62,000 nt of DNA from Lingula anatina (lineage: Eukaryota > Brachiopoda > Lingulata > Lingulida > Lingulidae). Positions within the stretch are counted from its first letter, which is position 1. Each line of letters starts with the position of its first letter. Positions 33,476 through 43,935 of the stretch are shown in pieces. Below the pieces are notes generated by a model. It saw only the letters and a list, made by a program, of their open reading frames with translations. It searched no databases and had not been told where the DNA came from. The stretch spans positions 373,570 through 435,569 of the forward strand of contig NW_019775935.1 of assembly GCF_001039355.2 (NCBI RefSeq), given 5' to 3'. The position numbers and the translations under genes were made by a program.

Positions 33476-33937
33476 TGGCTTATCTAAAACAAAATATTTT
33501 TAAAAAAGCAGTTATCAAGGCATATATCTCCGAAAGGAACCAATGCCTCTTTATATACCTCTTTATATGTCTTTAATTTTGTAGAATTGTGACTGAATGA
33601 ATCAAAGAATTTGCAATTTAATGGTCCATATTTTCCTTTCTAGGGAAGGTAGACAGGTGGCTTTGAAGTAACTAGATATGTTCTAACTTTTAAAATGTTT
33701 GTAAGTAAATAACAAGTTTAAGGCCATTTATGATTATGAAGTTTATGAAAAATATTGTCATCAAAGTCTGTAAAAGAAAGATTCATGTATGGGATCATTT
33801 AGTGTTAGTTGCATGCTCTGTAGATATAAAAGCAATTACAAATATGTGATGTAAAATATTTATTAAAGTACAATGTATTGTACATGTATTTGTAATAAAA
33901 TACCTTTTGGATACATCCATTTCTCTGTCATCAAAGT

Positions 33938-33940
<3 letters not shown>

Positions 33941-33992
<52 letters not shown>
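33941..33992. repeat. (TA)n microsatellite
   Basis: About 52 bp of TA repeats just left of the inverted repeat at 34043-34254. Confidence 0.95.
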
Positions 33993-33994
<2 letters not shown>

Positions 33995-34042
33995 CAAGCG
34001 TGAATGTGGAACAGAGTGCTCAACAGTACGGAGCATTTGTAC

Positions 34043-34251
34043 ACAATTAAAATTAATAAATAAATAAATAAACAAAAGACATACTATAACCCCGACTCCG
34101 AGTTTCACGGGCATACCCAGAAGGTATATTTGCTAATATAACCATTTTCAAATAAACCTCCTGACGATCAGGCATACCTTCTGGGTATGCCCGTGAAACT
34201 CGGAGTCGGGGTTATAGTATGTCTTTTGTTTATTTATTTATTAATTTTAAT

Positions 34252-34254
<3 letters not shown>
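34043..34254. repeat. Near-perfect long inverted repeat flanked by TA microsatellites
   Basis: The left arm 34043-34127 and right arm 34174-34254 are reverse complements over about 80 bp (shared core CCCCGACTCCGAGTTTCACG and GGGCATACCCAGAAGGTAT). They differ mainly by one TAAA unit and are separated by a 46-nt loop. TA tracts lie on both outer sides (33941-33992 and about 34267-34327). Confidence 0.9.

Positions 34255-34327
<73 letters not shown>
34251..34327. repeat. (GT)n(TA)n compound microsatellite
   Basis: A GT run passes directly into a TA run at the right end of the inverted repeat. Confidence 0.95.
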
Positions 34328-34330
<3 letters not shown>

Positions 34331-35624
34331 ACAGTCAATTACAATGTAAACAAGCACCGCACACATTTTACAATGTTAGACAAATGTTTGACCTCATGAT
34401 GGCCAGTAGTCATGTGATTGTTAATTTATATTTTATCCAATTATTAAACTCTAATTGACCAACAATCCTGCAATTGTACTCTATTTGTTTTTCACCATGA
34501 CAAAATGAACTACCCCCTGTTGATAAAATGGAACTTTTAATGAACGAAAGTGAGTATAGATATACAGCATTCTTTCATGTTTTTTTATACACTTATGCAG
34601 GTAACCTAAATTGTTGTAAACTATATATATATAAAGAAAGATAAAAATGTAAATTGATAATGTTTTGCTCCTTTAGGGCTGGTAGTGTGTTCAACATTTT
34701 ATTGTTCAGTCTGATGCCCAGCTGTTCCTCAAGTTGGTCCAATAATTGTAATTTAAAACTAGCTGTTACTGTGAACTTAAAAATCGCTAATGGGTAAAAA
34801 AAGTTAAAAATAAAGAAATAATTCAAGAAAAAAAAACAATTCAATCAGGCAGGTTTTTATTCCCCATAGCTTTATTTTCTCGTAAGTTTGAGAGTAGTAG
34901 GCTAATAATACACAGCCGGATGATGGTACTTAAACGTTAACGAGGTTAGTGCACTGTGACGCTTACGGCAGTGATGGTCAAATGTCCGGATACATAGTCC
35001 ATAAATGCCCACATGCATTATATATGTATTCGAACCGGACTTCAGAGACCTGGCAATGCACTTGAATGGAGAACGGTTCAAATCAGTGCGACCAGGGGGA
35101 TTTATGTAACACAAAGACATTATAAAAACCCGAACAACGACAACAGGCCAATCCTGTTTCTTTAATGAACTGCAGTAGTTTAATTCACCTTAAACCATTG
35201 ACCGAATTATTAATGAATATTTTTTGCTAGCTCACCGTGAATTGGCATTATTTGTATTGCATCAGCTCACAAGAGAGACTTAACACGTATGCTTAAAGGC
35301 AGGACAATTGACAAGGCCGACGCAGGTAAGTAATAGCACGTTATGATAAAGAACTAATATAAATGCAACTGTTAAGAAAGTCTCTTGATTGTATGAATCT
35401 ATATTTGCCAAGTTTTCTTATGTCAGCACACAATCTTGCTAATGTCCTTACACTAAAATATCAGATACGGAAATTTTAAATTGGGGTAACTACGGCGTAC
35501 AGGTAGACCGCAGATGACAACCGAGATATCGTTGTTAAATTAAACATTAAACAGTACAAAAACACTAACCCTTAATGCGTTTTATACATGTACATGCAGG
35601 TTAAACAAGTACAAGTCTAGCGAC

Positions 35625-35660
<36 letters not shown>

Positions 35661-36084
35661 ATTCATACAGTCTTTTTTGTCGCTAACACACGCGATAAGG
35701 GTTATCTACATATTTTATAATTAGCAATGTACATACATGTATATGCATTACACAGTTTAATGGAAATTTGTCGAATGTCGGAATATACGGAGATTTTATA
35801 TTAGGCCTGATTGTTTATCCTATTCCAAGTTGTCAAAACGCTTGTGATATCCAACATAGAAATGCCCATTTTCTCATTGAATAAATCATGTATCTATCAG
35901 TTTTATTATCATTATTATTTTTATTGCTGTTGTTGTTTGTTTGTTTGTTTGTTTGTTTGTTTGTTTGTTTTGTAAGGCGTTTTCTTCTTATCTTATTTCT
36001 GAATTATAAATCATTTATAATGTCTATTTTTCAAATACCAGTAGCTGGACATTTCTCAGTGTTGGCCAAGTGTATATAACTAAA

Positions 36085-36501
36085 ATGGAGTCGAACAGCA
36101 GCGAAGCACAGCTTATGTCAATGCAGAGCTCACCACACGATTCCACCCTCTCTTTTGGAGAAGACAGACAGGTTCATAGTCGAACACCTGAAGACTGGAG
36201 GAAAAAAGTTAAAAAGGGGGTCAAGAAGAACCTCTTGTTAATTTTAACCCTAATAGCGATTGTCATAGGAGCGGTCCTAGGTTTTACGGTGCGTCTGTTA
36301 CAGCCGTCAAAGGATGCCCTGATGTGGTTAGGTAATGTGAACGGGTGCTTCTTCAACAAGATTTTTGCCGTAGCAGGCAGGATAAAAAGAATATTTCATA
36401 TAAGATGTCTAGGAAATGATAAAAGCAAAAGGCTGCCGAAATAATAGGAAACAATATATGTGTAAAGATAGATCTTGTGATACTAGCGTTATTATTATAA
36501 T

Positions 36502-36568
<67 letters not shown>

Positions 36569-39500
36569 GCTTGTGCCTTGTCCCAACATATTAATTCTAA
36601 CAAAAAAGTCTAACAGTGCCTTATATACATTCCTAGTTAAGTACGTCAGCACTTTCCCATAAATCTTTGCGTACATTTTTCAATAATAATTACACATAAT
36701 TTGGATTGCAAATTTCAATAAAAAGGATTATTTTTATGCAGTTTAGGTTTTAAAGAATATCCTTGCAAATCTTATCAATGACATCAGAAACTTTCGTCGG
36801 TATGCCTGGGAGTACTGACACTAACAATAAGGAGGACTGTGATTCTAGAAAATATAGAGAGTAAACCTATTTTTTAATTAGCGAACTGCTTCTCTTCCAG
36901 GAATGCCTGGTGATGTATTTCTACGAATGTTGAAGATGATGATACTTCCTCTCATTGTCTCTAACGTAATAACTGGTAAGACATAATGCCATATCGACCT
37001 TTTTTTATTCTGTGCTTCTGATGTAACCGTCATTCTTTAAAGGATGAGCATCGTTTGCCCGTTCACCCCTGTTCCCGAAAGTGGAAAAAACTGCCGACTC
37101 ACGCCTCGGAAGTCCTACTGTCAAAGGCATGAGCATGTGCGCACTCACAAAATAAGAGTCAGAGAAACAAATAATGTTTGCTTTTAAAGATTGTCAAAAA
37201 TTTCGTACACATATGATATCGTTGATTTGACTACACCAATGCACAACAGCCATGGTGGGACATTTTGTGAAATGTGAAACCTTCTTACATTGCGTGACAA
37301 GTCTAAAAAAAGAAGCCAACGATGATGTTTATGTATCACTAATATATTGTTGTGCATGATAGGCATGCAGGATCAGAATGTCGAACAGATGATCACACGA
37401 TAAGAGGGAACGCTATATTGATCCAATAAGTAGATTGTTTAAAATTGCGTTTGATCAAGGAGTTATAACAGATCTGTTATAACTCCTTGGTTTGATCGAC
37501 TTTAAGAGGAAAGTCTGTCAATGAGAGACGTCTTTCAAATTAATCACTCGCTGATTATGTTTGGTGCGGAGAGGGCTGTCTAAGAACAAAGGTGCTTTAT
37601 CCGTTTGGATAAATGGCAATGAACGAAGATATTTGTCTTTGTTACAGATGCGTTTTTAAACGGATTACTTGACCCCTTGACCCATGACGTAAATAATGAA
37701 AACAGGACAAAAAAGACACCAGACGACCAATGATTTTACTACAGACGTGTGCTGTCATGGAGGACCGGGAGATGTTGGGGGAGGGGGGGGAGGCGAACTT
37801 GAGACACCTCTTGGCAAAGAACAACAAAAATACTGTGTCTGTAGCCCGTGAATCTGATTTTGTCTTTCCAACTGCCAATTTGCAGTCAGTGTTTTTTTTC
37901 TATAAATAAATCTTAAATTTTTGCTTTTTAGGAACTGCTTCATTAAGTCTCAAAACCAATGGGAAGATGAGCATGATTGCTTTGGTATATATTGTGCTCA
38001 CTAACATCATTGGTTGTGTATTAGCAGTGGTATTGACTCTACTTATTCAACCAGGTATGCTGAACTTTCTCTCAAAGACATTGCTCAAGAGTTAAGATAC
38101 AAAAAAGAAATTTGGTTTGCTTTTCCATTTGTATCAATATCAGTCACCCTGAGTTTATGAGTACTGGCGTTAACTCTCGTAAGTGGCGTTCTGCCCCCTG
38201 GTTAAAGAGGAAGCCCCAGGTTTTATTCCAGTATTTGAATGACATGCAGAAAAAGTAATAGATCTAGTTTTTAAACTTTGCGTTGACAACGGTTAGTTCT
38301 GCAAGCAGTTGTAGAGTAAACATAAACATTTTTATTACCATGTATATGTCAAGACAACAAGTATGTACCGGATACGCAGGGTACCTCCCATGTCAGTGAT
38401 TCATAAACAAATCAATCGAAACGTTGCTCTTTCGTTTCAGGTAACTCTCCAAACCAAGATGGGGGGTCATCTGGCCTTGAGCAGACCCTGCAGACGCAGG
38501 ACATCTTTGCTGATTTGATCAGGAATATATTCCCCGACAATATCATTCGGGCGTGCAGTAAACAGGTGAAGTGCTAGCTTTTTTTACATGTTAAATCTGT
38601 ACAACATTTTAATTTTTCTTTTAATGATGAAAGATAAATAGAGATTCGTCTATTTTTATGATTTTGAATGTGCGGTACCATTTGGTTTGTGACCTTAGCA
38701 TAAGCTCCGACTATTATGGGAATGGAGATTGCATAAGGCATACGGGAGGTAGATTGTTAGCCCACTAGTTATTACCTGTATTAGGAAAATCTGGTTCAGT
38801 TTGTATTTGTATAAGAATTAGTTTGATGCTGTAGATAGATTCTTATCAACTTTCATGCTTACCTGGTTCTTGTATTTCTAGGTCCAGACGTATTATGGCG
38901 AAACCTTGAAAATCGCACAAGTAAACACTACAGAAGGTTTAGTAAATAAAACCGTAAAAGAAGTAAAAAAATCCGTTGGATATAGTGACGGGTCAAACAT
39001 TCTTGGTAGGTGGTTTCAAGGTTGCTTTTGTTAAGCTTTATTTATTTAAAAAAAGGATTTGAATAGTTTGTAATTTCTGTGCATGCTTATTTGCGTGGTC
39101 TTGCATACATATATTTTTACCTCCGCCAAGGAGGTTGTTTTCACCCCTGTCTTTCTGTTTGTCTGTTTGTCATCAACATAACTCAAAAAGTTATGGACCG
39201 ATTTTGATGAAATTATTAGGGTAGGTCAGAAATGGGTTAACTTAGAAGTGATTAGTTTTTGGTGGTGATCCGGATCAATAATCAATCAACAATCAATAAT
39301 AATCAAAAATTGCTGCCTTGGCGGAGGTCTGCGCTCTCGGAGTGCTTTTCTAGTTAATTTTTATCTCTTTGCCAGGAATCATAGTGTGTTCAATGATATT
39401 TGGAATAGCAACAAGCGCCAACAAAGAAAAGGGCAGGCCCTTTTTGAAGTTCTTTTCATCCACAAGCGAAATAGTGATCACAATATTGCGATGGTTTCTT

Positions 39501-42500
39501 TGGTAAGAGGCATTATCAGATTAAACTGAACAGCCATTAAAAAAGAACGACAAAAATGTATAAGAAAATTTAGGTTGTGAGGGAGTAATTGAAGGAAGCG
39601 GCGCTGTGAAAAGTTGTCAGTTTAAGAATTGTTTTTAGTGCTCGAATAAGATTGAAGCACTTTCAGAGGGCAGAAGCAGGTGATGCACCCGACATCACCA
39701 CACCGCTGATCGTTTTGTTGTTGCCGGTGTGACAGGAATAATAGTCCTCTAGGGACCTTCCTAACAAACAAGTCCACGTTGACACCACGTGGTGAGCACG
39801 TCTTAATGAATGTGACAACAAGGTTAATTTGAACTTGGTACCCACGTAAATCTATAGCCCTTTTTTACATGGAGTACACGTTTCACCCTCCCGTTACGTG
39901 TAACGTGGCAGCAATGTTACTCTAAACGTGGTTCCCACGTAAATCCATGAGAGGATTGAACGTGAAATACCCGTAAATCTGTAAGGTTGTAACGTGGAAT
40001 ACACGTTGCAGCTCCACGTTACCTATAAAGTGGCACCAACGTTACTTTGAACGTGGTTCCCACGTAAATTTGCAACCGCTTTTTACGTGGAATACACGTT
40101 TTAACCCCACGTTACATATAACGTGACAGTAACGTTACTTTGAACGTGGTTCCCACGTAAATTTGCACCCGCTTTTTACGTGGAATACACGTTTCAACCC
40201 CACGTTACCTATAACGTGGCAGCAACGTTACTTTGAATAAGATGATATAATATGTTTAACATTTGGCGATAACAATGATACCACGTTGATAAAACGTTGA
40301 TTTCCCACGTCACATATATACCACATTTCTCCACGTGGTAAGGACGTTTTGTGTTTGCTGGGTTAGTCCGTTGCCAATTACTTTGTACAGGTAACATTCG
40401 TTCCATATACTAATCCCTATACTTCACTAAACCTGCACTAATCATATGGAATCTCGGACTTCTATTCCTAGGACTACCATTCTTGTCACACCGGTCTGCC
40501 ATATGTGCTCGTTCATGCTTATATAACATCGTATGTATACACAAAACTATTAGTGTTATTTTCAAGTATTCTGAAGGTCGTTGTTTTGTTTTTCTTATTT
40601 CTTAGTTATAAAGAAATAGTCCCACAACAAGTGACTACAAACACGTTTTAAGTATTTCTTATATTAAGAAAGTTGTACGTAATGCGATTTATCTTCTAAT
40701 GAACCAATCTNTATAAAGTGGCACCAACGTTACTTTGAACGTGGTTCCCACGTAAATTTGCAACCGCTTTTTACGTGGAATACACGTTTTAACCCCACGT
40801 TACATATAACGTGACAGTAACGTTACTTTGAACGTGGTTCCCACGTAAATTTGCACCCGCTTTTTACGTGGAATACACGTTTCAACCCCACGTTACCTAT
40901 AACGTGGCAGCAACGTTACTTTGAATAAGATGATATAATATGTTTAACATTTGGCGATAACAATGATACCACGTTGATAAAACGTTGATTTCCCACGTCA
41001 CATATATACCACATTTCTCCACGTGGTAAGGACGTTTTGTGTTTGCTGGGTTAGTCCGTTGCCAATTACTTTGTACAGGTAACATTCGTTCCATATACTA
41101 ATCCCAATACTCCGGCTTCACTAAACCTGCACTAATCATATGGAATCTCGGACTTCTATTCCTAGGACTACCATTCTTGTCACACCGGTCTGCCATATGT
41201 GTTCGTTCATGCTTATATAACATCGTATGTATACACAAAACTATTAGTGTTATTTTCAAGTATTCTGAAGGTCGTTGTTTTGTTTTTCTTATTTCTTAGT
41301 TATAAAGAAATAGTCCCACAACAAGTGACTACAAACACGTTTTAAGTATTTCTTATATTAAGAAAGTTGTACGTAATGCGATTTATCTTCTAATGAACCA
41401 ATCTCTTTCCATTTTAACTTCCTATGCCAATGAAGATTCATTATCCTCTTTGGTTTAAAATTGAAAATCAAATTAATAAGAAGTATAACGTTTTGTTCTA
41501 TTAGGTACTCTCCCATCGGCATCGTCAGTCTGATGGCAGCTTCCCTGGCCGCCATTACCGAAATCGAGGAAACCCTGGCCAGAATAGGGCTGTTCGTTGT
41601 CACCGTCACAGCCGGGCTCGCCATCCATCAGCTTGTTGTGTTGCCGCTGCTATATTTCGTTATTGTTAGAAATAACCCCTTCCGTTTCTTCTTTTCCAAC
41701 ATTCCAGCATGGGTGACAGCTTTTGCGTCCACTAGCGGGTAAGTGTTTTTTTTTTCTTTTATCTATAGACCTACATTGTACATTTTGACCGATGGTTTTT
41801 CTGAATTAGACATACTCGTAACATGATAACTTGAACTGAATGGGTAATTTTCGCTTCAGGCTGCAATCGAATACTGAGAATGTTTCCCTAGAAGAATCTG
41901 CAAAAGACTAACTTTGATTAAAAGTACATCGGTTTTACATTTTCAGAGCAATGGCGATTCCCGACGTGATTAAAGCTTGTGAAGAAAAGCACAAAATCGA
42001 CTCGCGTCTTACAAGGTTTGCTGTCCCATTCGTGACGACTCTTAATGCAGATGGTAGTGCATTGTACATAGTCTCTGCATCTATGTTTCTCAGTCAGTTG
42101 GAGGGATTTACGTTGGACGCTGGGCAAATTGTTATGTTGGTGTAAGTTAACTTTGTTGGAATCACGTGTCTCTCTCCTTCCTTTGAACGGAATTCAAAAT
42201 TGATATTAATATTGATATCACTGAAATAACATTCTTTTTTTTTTTAGAATAGCAAAATTGTAAAAGAAGTATCTAAAGTTAATTTCCATTGAATATGTTT
42301 CTCTAACAATGCGCTTCCTCTACCTTACGTGTATCTGTCTTGCAGATGACAACTGTGAGGTAAACCTGAGAAATTGATATTCAAATAATACTATTCTTTT
42401 CCTACAGGACACTGACCACAGTAGCCTGCATGGCCCTTCCATCTGTCCCCAGCTCTAGCATCGTTACCATAGTGATTTTACTGACCTCCCTCAATCTTCC

Positions 42501-42942
42501 CGTCAAGGAAATAGCGCTGCTGTTCACAGTCGAATGGTTACTGTAAGTGATGGGAATCAACACTTTCATCGTTTGAATTTTCATAGGGAACACAGTCGAG
42601 GTGTTGATGTATTTAGTAACAATAGTACGTATGCAATAATTAGGTGTTTTCTATAGCTTTTTATTGACTTACAAAATGTGGATAGAAAAACTGTTCATAT
42701 TATATAAAAAATATTATTCTGGTTTCAGTGATCGGTTAAGGACAACAAGCAATGTTATGAGCCATGCTATGAGCGTGCCAATTATCTACAGATTTTGTAA
42801 AGAAGATTTAAAAAATCAACCCGAACAAACCCAGGAAAGAAAAGTGCGATTTGATTTGGATGATTATTCGGAAGGATACGGAAGCGATGACAAAAGACTT
42901 AACTCGGAAGAAATGGTAGAGATTGCAACTCATAATCTCTAA
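36085..42942 (+). CDS. SLC1 (EAAT/ASCT-type) transporter paralogue with degenerate ion sites, complete
   Basis: Ten exons in phase: 36085-36331, 36901-36975, 37932-38054, 38441-38565, 38882-39005, 39376-39502, 41505-41738, 41947-42141, 42408-42542, 42729-42942 (TAA). The total is 1599 nt, or 532 residues, a normal SLC1 length. TM1 is NLLLILTLIAIVIGAVLGF. The TM3-4 loop has N-glycosylation sites (NTT, NKT). WYSPIGI and the NPFRF(F) loop are typical. Core sites differ from EAATs: HP1 SSSSATLP is STSGAMAIP (about 349-357); TM7 NMDGT is NADGS (385-389); the HP2 GAAGVPQAG region reads ALPSVPSSS; TM8 keeps DRLRTTSN (463-470) but NVLGD is NVMSH, with His 474 in place of the sodium-site Asp. Membrane identity is firm; amino-acid transport is uncertain. 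Confidence 0.93.
36332..36900 (+). other. SLC1 intron 1 with (AAT)n/(ATT)n palindromic microsatellite
   Basis: At about 36490-36568 a run of AAT units passes into ATT units, making a self-complementary tract of about 80 bp. Apparent ORFs across it are runs of Asn, Ile or Tyr and are not genes. Confidence 0.85.
37355..37438 (+). pseudogene. Decayed fragment of GET3 exon 6 plus adjoining intron, in SLC1 intron 2
   Basis: The stretch GGCATGCAGGAT then GAACAGATGA, then AATAAGTAGATT parallels GET3 exon 6 and its donor (30385-30492: GGCATGCAGGATATGAATGC, GAACAGATGACCAC, CAGTAAGTAGATT) in the same order. It has substitutions and an internal deletion of about 30 nt. Because the copy includes sequence beyond the splice donor, it came from genomic DNA and not from mRNA. 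Frame is lost. Confidence 0.75.
37456..37489. repeat. Perfect 34-bp palindrome
   Basis: CAAGGAGTTATAACAGA is followed immediately by its exact reverse complement, with no spacer. TTGATC-type words flank both sides. It sits 18 bp after the GET3 pseudo-exon. Confidence 0.95.
39118..39352 (+). repeat. Interspersed element beginning CTCCGCCAAGG and ending GGCGGAGGTCTGCGCTCTC
   Basis: Inner landmarks are AACTCAAAAAGTTATGGACC, GATTTTGATGAAATT, GGTGGTGATCCGGATC and, at the end, GCCTTGGCGGAGGTCTGCGC followed by AGTGCTTTTCTAGTT. The start and near-end words are inverted copies (CCTCCGCCAAGG with CCTTGGCGGAGG). I recall this sequence as a widespread repeat in marine invertebrate genomes; class not assigned here. 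Confidence 0.7.
39724..40496. mobile_element. MITE-like element with ACGTG-rich tandem units, SLC1 intron 6
   Basis: Terminal inverted repeats of about 30 bp: the left starts CCGGTGTGACAGGAATAATA and the right ends TACCATTCTTGTCACACCGG. Inside are about four diverged copies of a unit of roughly 95-130 bp with AACGTGGTTCCCACGTAAAT, TTTTACGTGGAATACACGTT and CCACGTTACATATAACGTG, each itself a small hairpin. It ends with a TTTGCTGGGTTAG stretch. Non-coding. Confidence 0.75.
40024..40710 (+). repeat. Duplicated block, copy A (left of N at 40711)
   Basis: 687 bp covering the right half of the ACGTG element and its right flank. It is repeated at 40712-41404 with very few differences, the N base falling exactly between the two copies. 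Confidence 0.95.
40712..41404 (+). repeat. Duplicated block, copy B (right of N at 40711)
   Basis: Near-identical to 40024-40710, with a short insertion (CCGG-containing) near 41112. As in GLDC, this looks like two haplotypes concatenated at a closed gap. The copy of the element here lacks its left end for that reason. Confidence 0.95.
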
Positions 42943-43893
42943 CTACACCAGGGTCCGCTTGTCCTGTTACAAAATTATTGTACAGCCTATACTTTATTTT
43001 TGTAGACTGTTTTAAAGGCCCCTGATATCAGAGGGTGATCTCTAAACATATGAACCCTTGTCTTAAAGAAGAGGCAATGGTATTTACCTGACCAAAGCAA
43101 GCCCCTTCCAGACAGTGTTTGAGGCACCACAGTAAGCCCAAAGAGAACCCGAATCCGAACAATTTTTTTTCTTGATGGTGATATCTTTGATGGTGATATC
43201 AAAATGAACAAACATATAATTCAGATTGACGGCATGAGGTTTACATATTTTACGGTGATTCCGAAGACTTTAAGTATATCATAAATTCTGAAGTCTTAAT
43301 TAGGCTAAGTATATTGATACCTTCTTACATAACGTCCCAGTAATACGTACATCAAGTTTCTTACAAATATCTAAGCAATAGAATATTATTTTTTTGTTTT
43401 ACACTTACAAAAGTTTATGGCATCTAAAAGTTCATAATAGAAAATGGGTCAGTTTATTAGAATCTCAAACGTTTAGCTTTTTGAGTTTAAAAACAGGTCT
43501 AAATTTATTCTCCAATAACAGGCCTACCCAACTACCAGACTCTGCACGAATGATCCTGAATTCACAGGTATAACAGACCACACTACCCGTTTTCAAGGTG
43601 CGAGTCAGATCGCATTTCACAGTATCATACCCCGAACAAATTTGTGTGGTGATGCAATACTTTTCAACCCCGCTGATAATCGTCACTATCACATCGCGTA
43701 CTAGGCAAGAGCGGTGTCGCGTCTGATACTGTGAAATGCGTACTGATACACACCTTGAAAACGGGTAGTGTGGTCCGATCTACCGGTGAATTCAGGATCA
43801 TTCGGTGCCGAGTCTGGTAGTTGGGTAGGCCTGAATAAGATCTCATATTTTCACCCTTATTTTACTTAATTTTACGTCACAAAGACAAAATGA
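42943..43893 (+). other. SLC1 gene 3' UTR (inferred)
   Basis: Runs from the TAA to the AATAAA at 43894. It contains the long inverted repeat 43519-43833, so the mRNA would fold into a hairpin of about 110 bp. No coding sequence. Confidence 0.55.
43519..43833. repeat. Long inverted repeat (about 110-bp arms) in the probable SLC1 3' UTR
   Basis: The left arm 43519-43629 (begins CAGGCCTACCCAACTACCAG) and the right arm about 43722-43833 (ends CTGGTAGTTGGGTAGGCCTG) are inverted copies with roughly 85-90 % matching by eye, around a 92-nt loop. No coding capacity; probably a fold-back transposon or paired insertions. Confidence 0.85.
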
Positions 43894-43899
43894 AATAAA
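43894..43899 (+). terminator. Poly(A) signal for the SLC1 gene
   Basis: AATAAA about 950 bp after the stop. It lies 36 bp from a minus-strand AATAAA, so the two convergent transcripts could abut or overlap. Confidence 0.5.
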
Positions 43900-43929
43900 G
43901 TACACACTAAGTTTCAAAATTTTGTTCAT

Positions 43930-43935
43930 TTTATT
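43930..43935 (-). terminator. Candidate poly(A) signal for SBF/MTMR
   Basis: AATAAA on the minus strand about 2.5 kb after the SBF stop codon. Closer signals are possible; this one would give a long 3' UTR ending at the convergent SLC1 gene. Confidence 0.4.

Larger units (their letters stand above)
31615..36084. other. Repeat-rich intergenic region between GET3 and the SLC1 gene
   Basis: No protein gene recognised. It contains the GET3 3' UTR, a composite fold-back element (31945-33475) with another nested inside, a near-perfect inverted repeat with TA tracts (34043-34254), GT and GTTT microsatellites near 35632-35660 and 35932-35970, and presumably the SLC1 promoter. A GCAG/GTAAGTA donor near 35325 could end an upstream 5'-UTR exon of the SLC1 gene (weak inference). 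Confidence 0.6.

Noticed and set aside
33863-34458. Two similar ORFs starting with the same short peptide on opposite strands near 33863-34114 and 34187-34399
   Set aside because: The shared start comes from the two arms of the inverted repeat 34043-34254; the rest is microsatellite.
34902-35120. Possible tRNA-derived SINE on the minus strand (GGTTCGAATAC resembles a B box)
   Set aside because: No convincing A box at the right distance, no A-rich tail and no second copy in the window.
36353-36676. ORFs rich in Asn, Tyr or Ile around 36409-36613
   Set aside because: Translation of the AAT/ATT repeat in SLC1 intron 1.
37642-37943. Overlapping minus-strand ORFs in SLC1 intron 2 with a poly-Pro stretch
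   Set aside because: The Pro run is translation of a G-rich tract near 37775; no domain and no supporting context.
40209-41094. Identical 65-residue minus-strand ORFs at 40209-40406 and 40897-41094
   Set aside because: They fall in the non-coding inverted-repeat element and appear twice because of the duplicated assembly block; no family resemblance.
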